A stretch of 5,330 bases of DNA from Candidatus Hydrogenedentota bacterium. Its GTDB lineage: Bacteria > Hydrogenedentota > Hydrogenedentia > Hydrogenedentales > SCBR16-9. A program made the position numbers and the translations under genes. This document shows, piece by piece, positions 1-4,412 of the stretch. The DNA is taken from contig SKJD01000200.1 of the NCBI GenBank assembly GCA_007116095.1, positions 1 through 5,330 on the forward strand, read 5' to 3'. Numbering within the stretch: position 1 is the stretch's first letter; each line of letters begins with the position of its first letter. Under the pieces are notes generated by a model. It did not search any database. It was not told where the DNA came from and was given only the letters and a program-made list of their open reading frames with translations.

Positions 1-94
1 AAACCGATAAATCGAAGTACTCCCCGAGGCCCCGGCACACCCCCAGAATCATCCCCCGCCGGGATCGGTACATGCCTTGTGCGGATGTATACAT
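1..94 (-). CDS. pspC: PspC-domain envelope stress protein, N-terminal fragment (runs off the left edge)
   Basis: Reading the minus strand from an ATG at 94-92 gives 31 codons without a stop up to the window edge. Residues 8-31 read MYRSRRGMILGVCRG, then LGEYFDLSV, which matches the start of the PspC domain: a basic 'YRSR' lead, then GVCxGLxEYFxxxV just before the first membrane segment. PspC proteins are small inner-membrane proteins; in enterobacteria PspC works with PspA, PspB and PspF in the response to membrane damage and proton leak. The ATG at 94 is chosen because AAGGAGGT lies upstream at 105-112; the internal ATG at 73 has only a weak AAGG. The gene is cut by the window edge, so the membrane helices are not visible. 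A sigma-54-like promoter precedes it, which fits the known RpoN control of psp operons. The family call is firm; whether it works in a true Psp system is inferred. Confidence 0.85.
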   Translation of the reverse strand, partial: MYTSAQGMYRSRRGMILGVCRGLGEYFDLSV

Positions 95-104
95 GAATCC
101 TTAC

Positions 105-112
105 ACCTCCTT
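105..112 (-). promoter_or_regulatory. Strong Shine-Dalgarno of pspC
   Basis: The minus strand reads AAGGAGGT here, an almost complete anti-16S match. It ends 10 bases before the ATG at 94. This spacing is slightly long but usable, and the site decides the start of the PspC fragment. Confidence 0.75.
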
Positions 113-139
113 GGTTTTTTATATAGCGCCATTGGAGTG

Positions 140-157
140 AGCAAAATGCTTGCCAAA
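140..157 (-). promoter_or_regulatory. Sigma-54 (RpoN) type -24/-12 promoter for pspC
   Basis: The minus strand reads TTTGGCAAGCATTTTGCT. The invariant GG (154-153) and GC (142-141) are separated by exactly 10 bases, and the flanks match the consensus TGGCAC-N5-TTGCW at all but one strongly conserved position (A for C after TGGCA). Counting 12 bases on from the GC puts the transcription start near 129, leaving a leader of about 35 bases that contains the pspC Shine-Dalgarno. Enterobacterial psp operons are transcribed by sigma-54 RNA polymerase with the activator PspF, so motif and gene agree. No sigma-70 -35/-10 pair of similar quality was seen here. The activator gene is not in the window. 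Confidence 0.65.
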
Positions 158-267
158 CTCCAAACCAAAGAGCAACAGCCTGCCAAGTCTATGTTCCACA
201 GGAGCTTGTGCGTGTTTGGAAGCACCGGGGCCCGCACCAAGCCTCCTTCCTGGCTGGCGTAATGCGC

Positions 268-294
268 TATGTTGCGGCATAATTTGCCAACATA
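268..294. promoter_or_regulatory. Inverted repeat upstream of the pspC promoter (possible activator site or 3' hairpin)
   Basis: TATGTTG (268-274) and CAACATA (288-294) form a perfect 7-bp inverted repeat around a 13-base centre, with further partial GGC/GCC pairing inside. It sits about 150 bases upstream of the predicted pspC transcription start, where sigma-54 enhancer-binding proteins often bind. It is also only 8 bases past the lipoprotein stop codon, so it could be a 3' hairpin of that transcript. No T-run follows on the minus strand, which argues against a normal Rho-independent terminator. The half-site CTATGTT recurs at 189-195. Confidence 0.35.
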
Positions 295-301
295 ACCTGG
301 A

Positions 302-532
302 TTACTCTTCTGTCGACTCCTCGGCTATCGGCGCCTCGACGGCTTCTGGCGCATCCTCCGCAGGCGCCTCACGCGGGCGCATGGGTCGCAATTGCTGGCG
401 CCCCGGCTCGCTGCCGTCCACCTCGAAGGAGCCTTGTTGTTGGGAATCGCCTCCGCCACAACCCGGCAGAAACAGGGCCATGCTGCACAGCGCAGTGAAA
501 CAGATGGTCGAAAGTATCAGTCTTTTTATCAT
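302..532 (-). CDS. Small lipoprotein of unknown function
   Basis: This encodes 76 residues. The N-terminus is a lipoprotein signal peptide: basic MIKR, a hydrophobic stretch at about 5-22, and the lipobox LPGC with the acceptor Cys at residue 25, followed by GGG. The mature part is only about 52 residues and looks unstructured: Gln/Gly/Ser-rich at first, then a tail rich in Pro, Glu and Ala (PREAPAEDAPEAVEAP) ending in acidic residues. The residue after Cys is Gly rather than Asp, so outer-membrane sorting would be expected in a Gram-negative cell. A longer reading begins at an ATG at 544, but GGAGG lies between the two ATGs with 5-base spacing to the ATG at 532, which is therefore preferred. 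The next gene on the same strand is pspC, 207 bases further on. I recognise no family; the tail suggests a flexible tether or periplasmic linker, which is inference. Confidence 0.7.
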   Translation of the reverse strand: MIKRLILSTICFTALCSMALFLPGCGGGDSQQQGSFEVDGSEPGRQQLRPMRPREAPAEDAPEAVEAPIAEESTEE

Positions 533-537
533 GAGCG

Positions 538-542
538 CCTCC
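538..542 (-). promoter_or_regulatory. Shine-Dalgarno deciding the lipoprotein start
   Basis: The minus strand reads GGAGG, 5 bases before the ATG at 532-530. It overlaps the codons just after the alternative upstream ATG at 544, so it can only serve the inner start, giving a mature-looking MIKR signal peptide. Confidence 0.7.
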
Positions 543-568
543 ATGTAAATAGGTTTTTGCTATCCATT

Positions 569-612
569 GGCGTAGTGGCAAGGCAAGCGCAGCCTGGCAT
601 CTTGCCAACGCC
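569..612. repeat. Long imperfect hairpin in the leader of the lipoprotein gene
   Basis: GGCGT (569-573) pairs with ACGCC (608-612), and TGGCAAG (576-582) pairs with CTTGCCA (601-607). That is 12 base pairs interrupted only by a 2-base AG bulge, with an 18-base loop. A second GGCAAG copy at 582-587 could pair with CTTGCC (601-606) instead. The structure lies 36 bases upstream of the lipoprotein start on the minus strand and about 200 bases upstream of the divergent gene. There is no T-run on either side, so it is not a typical terminator. Confidence 0.5.
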
Positions 613-661
613 CTACTCCAACAACACGTTATACCAACAATTCAGTCCGGATAGCCATGTC

Positions 662-696
662 GGGTAGGCATCAAAGCAGTTTTGTTGTGCCTGCCC
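662..696. repeat. Second imperfect hairpin in the divergent intergenic region
   Basis: GGGTAGGCA (662-670) pairs with TGCCTGCCC (688-696) over 9 bp with one G-T wobble. After a one-base bulge, CAA (672-674) can pair with TTG (685-687). The loop is A/T-rich. No T-run follows on either strand. It lies 120 bases upstream of the plus-strand start at 817 and could act in its leader or as a DNA-binding site. Confidence 0.45.
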
Positions 697-730
697 CTGA
701 ATTCATGGCACTATGGAGGACAACAGAAGA

Positions 731-759
731 TACCGGGGCAAGTGTCCCCAGTACTTTTT
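731..759 (+). terminator. Small hairpin followed by T5, possible leader attenuator or REP-like hairpin
   Basis: TACcGGGG (731-738) pairs with CCCCaGTA (746-753) around the loop CAAGTGT, with one internal mismatch, and a run of five T's follows at 755-759. The layout resembles a Rho-independent terminator on the plus strand, but the stem is short. It sits 57 bases before the start of the fused spermidine-synthase-like gene, where it could end or attenuate transcription entering that gene. A dispersed genomic repeat is an alternative. Confidence 0.3.
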
Positions 760-802
760 CTAATCTTGCACTGCAAATGGACCTGCCGGAAGTTTCGGCG
801 AA

Positions 803-808
803 AGGTGG
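803..808 (+). promoter_or_regulatory. Shine-Dalgarno deciding the start at 817
   Basis: AGGTGG lies 8 bases before the ATG at 817. The same frame is open upstream to an ATG at 682, but that start has no purine-rich site in front and would add 45 residues unlike the family, so 817 is preferred. Confidence 0.6.
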
Positions 809-816
809 TGTCCGAA

Positions 817-2412
817 ATGCGAGCTACTGACACATCCAAGGTTTCGACCTGGAACTTCAAGTTACTGCTGGGGGCCTGCGTCTTCGTCTCCGGGGCCTCG
901 GTCATGGTTTTGCAATTCCTGATAGTCCGCATCCTCGAGCGCGACTTCGGCGGGGCCCTACAGGTCTGGGCCGCCGTGATTTCGGTCTGTCTGGCGGGGA
1001 TCAGCCTGGGCTATTACCTCGGTGGTTACCTGGCCGACCGCTACTATTCATTCCGTGTGCTGGGGCTCATGCTGCTCTTGGGTGGTCTGGCCGCAGCCTC
1101 GGTGGAGACGTTGGCGGGCTGGATCGGTGCGCGCCTCTTCGAGATTGACTTCGCCATTGCCTGGCACCCCTACGCCGCCGCCCTCTTCTCCTCCTTTGTG
1201 CCCAATCTCCTCCTGGGCACCATCCTGCCGCAAGCCATCAAGCTGGGGACCAGCGAACTGGCCCGCGTGGGCAAGAGCGTCGGACGGATCGCCGCCCTCT
1301 CCGAGCTTGGCAGCATTTTCGGCGTAATCCTGACTGCGCAGGTGCTCATTGTGTACGTTGGCGTGCGTGAGAGTCTCTATGCCCTGGCCGCCGTGCTGGC
1401 GTTGGCGGGGCTAGGCTTGCTGGCAACGGGAAAGCGCCTGTTGCCCGTGACGGTGCTGGCAGGGTGCTTGCTGCTCAGCGTACCCCAGCTAGCCGTGGGG
1501 CAATCCCGGGGCAATATTGTCTTCGAGGAATATAGCGCCTACCACCACATCATTGTGGAAGACATCGGCGCGCACCGTATACTACGCTTCAATCAGGACA
1601 TCCAGAGCACCATGTCCCTGGCGAATCCTTCCACCGGTGGTTTCGAGTACACTGATTTCTTCCATGTGCCCCTGGTGCTGAATCCCAGCATCGACCGCAG
1701 CCTCTTCATCGGGCTGGGCGGGGGAACTGGACCGAAGGATTTCCTGGCCTATTATCCCGAGATGCAGGTGGACGTGGTAGAAATTGACCCGATGGTGATC
1801 GACGTGGCGCGGCGTTACTTTACCGTGCCAGAGCACGAACGCCTGCGCATCGCCCAGCAGGACGGGCGAAACTGGCTCCGACGGAACCGCACGCCCTATG
1901 GAACCGTTGTGATCGATGCCTACGCCTCCGGCGGCCCCTATGGCGCCTACCTGCCCTATCACCTGGCGACGAAGGAGTTCTTCGAGATTGTCTCGGCCAA
2001 CTTGCGTACCGGTGGCAGCGTGGTCTTCAACGCCATCGGCAGCTACGGCGGCATGAACGCCGATGTCATTCGGGATGTCTACACCACCTTGAATGCCGTC
2101 TTTCACGCTGTTTATGTCTTCCAGGCGCAGACCAGCATCAACACCGTCTTTGTCGCCGTCAAAATCGACCCCGACGACCTGGACGACGATGGGCTGCTGG
2201 ATGGCAAGCACTGGCCGGAAGGGCCTTGGCTGAACCACCTTGCCTCGGGCGTACGGCTGCAAGAGATGGTGGCGGAGCTGGCGGGAAAGGGCATCATGAA
2301 CAAGCCGCGGATGGGCACACGGGTTACGCAGTTCTCCCGCGTCCACAGTCGCAACATCGCCGGCACCGTCCTCACGGATAACCGCGCCCCGGTCGACCGG
2401 GGCCGACGCTGA
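817..2412 (+). CDS. Membrane-bound spermidine-synthase-like protein (fused MFS/spermidine synthase type)
   Basis: This encodes 531 residues. Residues 15-226 hold about seven hydrophobic segments (about 15-38, 49-72, 82-102, 117-139, 161-181, 186-204, 207-226), including GYYLGGYLADR at 65-75, typical of the membrane part of fused MFS/spermidine synthase proteins. From about 234 a soluble Rossmann-type methyltransferase/aminopropyltransferase domain follows: nucleotide loop GLGGGTG (299-305), acidic EID (322-324) expected to hold the SAM-type ribose, QDGRNWL (348-354), and DAY (367-369) where spermidine synthases have the catalytic Asp. The C-terminus ends with LTDNRAPVD, also typical of the fused family. 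Two classical features are altered: the YHE signature is replaced by FEYTDFFH, and the second Asp of DxxDP is Ala370, so canonical spermidine synthesis is doubtful. A DxDxDG acidic loop lies at 454-462. The first segment is preceded by a polar stretch, not a cleavable signal. No other polyamine gene is nearby. The family is confident, the substrate unknown. Confidence 0.85.
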   Translation: MRATDTSKVSTWNFKLLLGACVFVSGASVMVLQFLIVRILERDFGGALQVWAAVISVCLAGISLGYYLGGYLADRYYSFRVLGLMLLLGGLAAASVETLAGWIGARLFEIDFAIAWHPYAAALFSSFVPNLLLGTILPQAIKLGTSELARVGKSVGRIAALSELGSIFGVILTAQVLIVYVGVRESLYALAAVLALAGLGLLATGKRLLPVTVLAGCLLLSVPQLAVGQSRGNIVFEEYSAYHHIIVEDIGAHRILRFNQDIQSTMSLANPSTGGFEYTDFFHVPLVLNPSIDRSLFIGLGGGTGPKDFLAYYPEMQVDVVEIDPMVIDVARRYFTVPEHERLRIAQQDGRNWLRRNRTPYGTVVIDAYASGGPYGAYLPYHLATKEFFEIVSANLRTGGSVVFNAIGSYGGMNADVIRDVYTTLNAVFHAVYVFQAQTSINTVFVAVKIDPDDLDDDGLLDGKHWPEGPWLNHLASGVRLQEMVAELAGKGIMNKPRMGTRVTQFSRVHSRNIAGTVLTDNRAPVDRGRR

Positions 2413-2443
2413 GGCCGTTGGTCGTTGGACGAGGCGGACGGCC
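2413..2443. other. Weak hairpin between convergent genes
   Basis: GGCCGT (2413-2418) can pair with ACGGCC (2438-2443), with an inner TCGT/ACGA pairing (2422-2425 with 2429-2432). It begins right after the stop codon of the plus-strand gene and 9 bases past the stop of the minus-strand gene. It could help end both transcripts, but no T-run follows on either strand. Confidence 0.25.
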
Positions 2444-2452
2444 CATACTCTC

Positions 2453-3976
2453 TTATTCCGTCGACGTATCCAGGGCGATCGTCAAGTCCTCTTGCGGCTC
2501 GAAGCCGAGTAGGTAACCGCGCAGGCGGGCGTGGACCCGTTCGGCGTGGGGACCGGTCGCCCAGACCAGCTCCTTATGATAGGGCGGGTTGATCTGAATT
2601 CCGGACAATTCCAGAAAAATATCTCCGTCGAACAGGAAGGCGCGGCCGTTGGCGCTGCGTACGTTGGCGGAGGCGTGGGCGAAGCGGCCGCTGTCCTCGA
2701 AAGAGGCGATGATCGTGTTGCTCGCCATGAAGGTGGCGACGTAGCCCGTGTTGTTCTCCCGGCTGTGGCTGGGTTCCACCACAAAAGCGCCCTGACGCGC
2801 AATACGCTTGCTGTCCTCGTTGTCTTGCGCCTCCATGAAGGCGACCCCGTCGTCGTAGCCCGTGAATATCAGCGCATTCGCCACGCGGTTGGTGAGGTGC
2901 GTAGGCCAGACGAAATGCACGCCGATGACGCACTGGTCCACCTTGAGCCCACTGATGTCGCCCCAGGGACCGTTGCCGGGCGTAATCGTTGCGGCGGGCT
3001 TGCCGGTGACCGGGTTCTCCAGCGGATAGGCGTCGCTGTAACCTAGCCGCAGGCCGGTGTGGATGCCGAAGAAGGTGACGTCGGACAGGCTGTAGCCGTC
3101 GACATGGCCGAGCTGGATGCCGACATTGTCGGGCTGGGAGGCGATGATACCGTAGACCCAGGAAAAGTGTGCGCCGTCGTAGGCGGCGAAGGGGCCACCG
3201 GGGGAGAGCGGTCCGGTGTTCGGCACCCATTCGTAGTTGTGGACATGCATCACGTCCAAAGCCGTCTCAATCACGATGGCCCGGCGGTAGCCGAAGGAAG
3301 TCAGGCGCTGAAAATGGCATTTGCCGCCCGTGGCGATGTAAATGAAATCCACGGCGCGGTCGCAGACGATGTCCTCCAGCACCACATTGACCAGGCCCTC
3401 GCCGTAGAAGGTCGGGCCGTAGGGCTTCACATGATCCGCGATGAAGTGTTCGCGGGCCGTGGCGAAATCGGGGTAGTAGTAGGGGGAGTCGGGGTCTTGA
3501 AATGCCGCATCCGAGGGCATGGGCTGTTCGTCATAGAGAATCCAGAATCCCCGCACCGTGGCTCCCGGGCTCAGTCGGAAGAGCGGGGCTTTCTGTGGAC
3601 CCTCGTATTGATCCGGCCGGGGGCGCGCAAAGATCTTGGCGCCGCGTATGTTGCTGTCCGGCGTGGTGAAGACCGCACGCACATTGCTCCCCGCACCGGC
3701 CGGCATGCCGATCAGGGCGACGCTCTCCGGGATGGTCACCGTGTGGCTGAGGACATAGCCCATGCCCGGGCCGACAGGTGGAACATGAACCCAGCCGCCG
3801 ACCTCCGCCACGGCGTCCAGGGCCGCCTGAAATGCTTTAGTGTCATCGTGCACACCGTCGCCCCGGGCCCCGAAATCACGCACCGACACCCCGCCCTCCA
3901 TAGACAGCGCCACCGCCGGGTAGCCCAAACAAAGCACAACAAGCCACAGGGTCCATCGTAGCACATGGAATCGCAT
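2453..3976 (-). CDS. Exported pectate-lyase/GH28-like right-handed beta-helix protein
   Basis: This encodes 507 residues. Residues 1-25 form a Sec signal peptide: MRFHVLRW, then a hydrophobic TLWLVVLCLGYPAVA, with likely cleavage after AVA (23) or ALS (25). Next comes the hallmark of the Pectate_lyase_3 / GH28-related family: VRDFGARGDGVHDDTKAFQ at 32-50, then a WVHVPPG-like strand and VTIPESVALIG (80-90). The remainder is rich in short beta-strand turns with Gly, Asn and Asp, as expected of a parallel beta-helix. Known relatives act on pectins or other polyuronides, or serve as polysaccharide-binding or epimerase-like proteins; I cannot assign catalytic residues, so substrate and reaction stay open. 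Start choice: in-frame ATGs occur at 4021, 3985, 3982 and 3976. GGGGAG at 3986-3991 directly abuts the second and sits 9 bases before the last, which also gives a clean signal peptide. No sugar transporter or other CAZyme gene is adjacent. Confidence 0.85.
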   Translation of the reverse strand: MRFHVLRWTLWLVVLCLGYPAVALSMEGGVSVRDFGARGDGVHDDTKAFQAALDAVAEVGGWVHVPPVGPGMGYVLSHTVTIPESVALIGMPAGAGSNVRAVFTTPDSNIRGAKIFARPRPDQYEGPQKAPLFRLSPGATVRGFWILYDEQPMPSDAAFQDPDSPYYYPDFATAREHFIADHVKPYGPTFYGEGLVNVVLEDIVCDRAVDFIYIATGGKCHFQRLTSFGYRRAIVIETALDVMHVHNYEWVPNTGPLSPGGPFAAYDGAHFSWVYGIIASQPDNVGIQLGHVDGYSLSDVTFFGIHTGLRLGYSDAYPLENPVTGKPAATITPGNGPWGDISGLKVDQCVIGVHFVWPTHLTNRVANALIFTGYDDGVAFMEAQDNEDSKRIARQGAFVVEPSHSRENNTGYVATFMASNTIIASFEDSGRFAHASANVRSANGRAFLFDGDIFLELSGIQINPPYHKELVWATGPHAERVHARLRGYLLGFEPQEDLTIALDTSTE

Positions 3977-3985
3977 GGTCATCAT

Positions 3986-3991
3986 CTCCCC
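3986..3991 (-). promoter_or_regulatory. Shine-Dalgarno deciding the beta-helix protein start
   Basis: The minus strand reads GGGGAG, then ATGATGACCATG. Spacing is 0 to the first ATG, 3 to the second and 9 to the last (3976), so only the last is well placed for initiation. Confidence 0.6.
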
Positions 3992-4018
3992 GGAGGTTAA
4001 TGTGGGGCAAGTTTCATC

Positions 4019-4036
4019 CACAGATTACACAGATTT
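4019..4036. repeat. Tandem 9-mer CACAGATTA / CACAGATTT
   Basis: Two consecutive copies of the 9-mer CACAGATTW lie just upstream of the beta-helix gene and are followed by TT. Phrases of this type (CCACAGATTACACAGATT) recur between genes in many environmental bacterial genomes, so this may be one unit of a dispersed intergenic repeat. That last point is from memory, not shown by this window. Confidence 0.5.
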
Positions 4037-4069
4037 TTGAGCGAACATAGAGTTTGCCCAAAGCAACAA

Positions 4070-4107
4070 CATAGTGCCTCAGGATCGGGGCTCAATATAG
4101 CACTATG
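4070..4107. repeat. 8-bp inverted repeat upstream of the beta-helix gene
   Basis: CATAGTGC (4070-4077) and GCACTATG (4100-4107) are perfect inverted copies 22 bases apart. An AAAGCAA motif occurs at 4060-4066 and again at 4109-4115. The site is about 100-130 bases upstream of the beta-helix start, a plausible place for an operator or leader stem. Confidence 0.35.
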
Positions 4108-4308
4108 CAAAGCAATCGGGACCACCAATCCCCACCGTTCTAATCGTTGTGAAATGATTCGGGTGTATTCGCGTTCATAGGCGGATCAAATGAGCCGCAG
4201 ATCATGATCCACGAATGTACGCCAATGCACGCGATGCCGATAAGACGCCAAGGGGCCGCTGTGATTGCCCCAAGTTATGTATTGCTTTCCCCTATAGCTC
4301 ATCATAGC

Positions 4309-4348
4309 AAAAAAGCCCCCCGGCACAGGAATTACCATGCCGGGGGGC
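4309..4348 (-). terminator. Rho-independent terminator of ppdK
   Basis: GCCCCCCGGCA (4315-4325) and TGCCGGGGGGC (4338-4348) form a perfect 11-bp GC-rich stem with a 12-base loop. On the minus strand it is followed directly by six T's (4314-4309). It starts 64 bases past the ppdK stop codon and separates ppdK from the downstream beta-helix gene. No T-run exists in the plus direction, so it acts on minus-strand transcripts. Confidence 0.92.
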
Positions 4349-4412
4349 GGTGTCGCGATGTTCGTGTCAGGCGCGGTCTATGCTCGACGCCGTATGCTTG
4401 TCAGGGATACGC

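Larger units (their letters stand above)
3977..4308. other. Gene-free stretch between the ppdK terminator and the beta-helix gene
   Basis: No convincing protein or RNA gene is visible in this 332-base stretch. It must carry the promoter of the beta-helix gene, but I find no good -35/-10 pair or GG-N10-GC motif on the minus strand. What can be seen is a tandem 9-mer (4019-4036), an 8-bp inverted repeat (4070-4107), a 10-bp palindrome GATCATGATC (4200-4209) and a weak GGGGC/GCCCC hairpin (4252-4271). Confidence 0.5.

Noticed and set aside
49..240. Minus-strand 63-codon open frame with AAGGAGG close to its TTG/GTG start
   Set aside because: It overlaps the pspC start in another frame, runs through the sigma-54-like promoter, has poor spacing from the purine-rich site and no family resemblance.
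150..548. Plus-strand open frame of 132 codons
   Set aside because: It is antisense to the lipoprotein gene, with low-complexity Ala/Ser/Gly content and no Shine-Dalgarno; it is a shadow.
284..608. Further TTGGCAA motifs on the minus strand (near 290 and 608) as extra sigma-54 promoters
   Set aside because: Neither has GC exactly 10 bases after the GG, which the sigma-54 promoter requires.
682..816. N-terminal extension of the fused spermidine-synthase-like protein from the ATG at 682
   Set aside because: It has no Shine-Dalgarno, runs through a hairpin and T-run, and does not resemble the family N-terminus; the start at 817 has AGGTGG at 8 bases.
1582..2346. Minus-strand 254-codon open frame
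   Set aside because: It lies fully antisense to the well-supported synthase domain, its His/Asp/Val-rich composition is typical of reverse-strand shadows in GC-rich genes, and it has no domain.
3059..3961. Plus-strand 300-codon open frame opposite the beta-helix gene
   Set aside because: The beta-helix gene on the other strand has a signal peptide and family motifs; the opposite frame shows only His/Arg/Gly/Val-rich sequence without a recognisable domain or ribosome site.
4200..4209. 10-bp palindrome GATCATGATC as an operator
   Set aside because: It is a single short palindrome far from any start, with no second copy or overlapping promoter.
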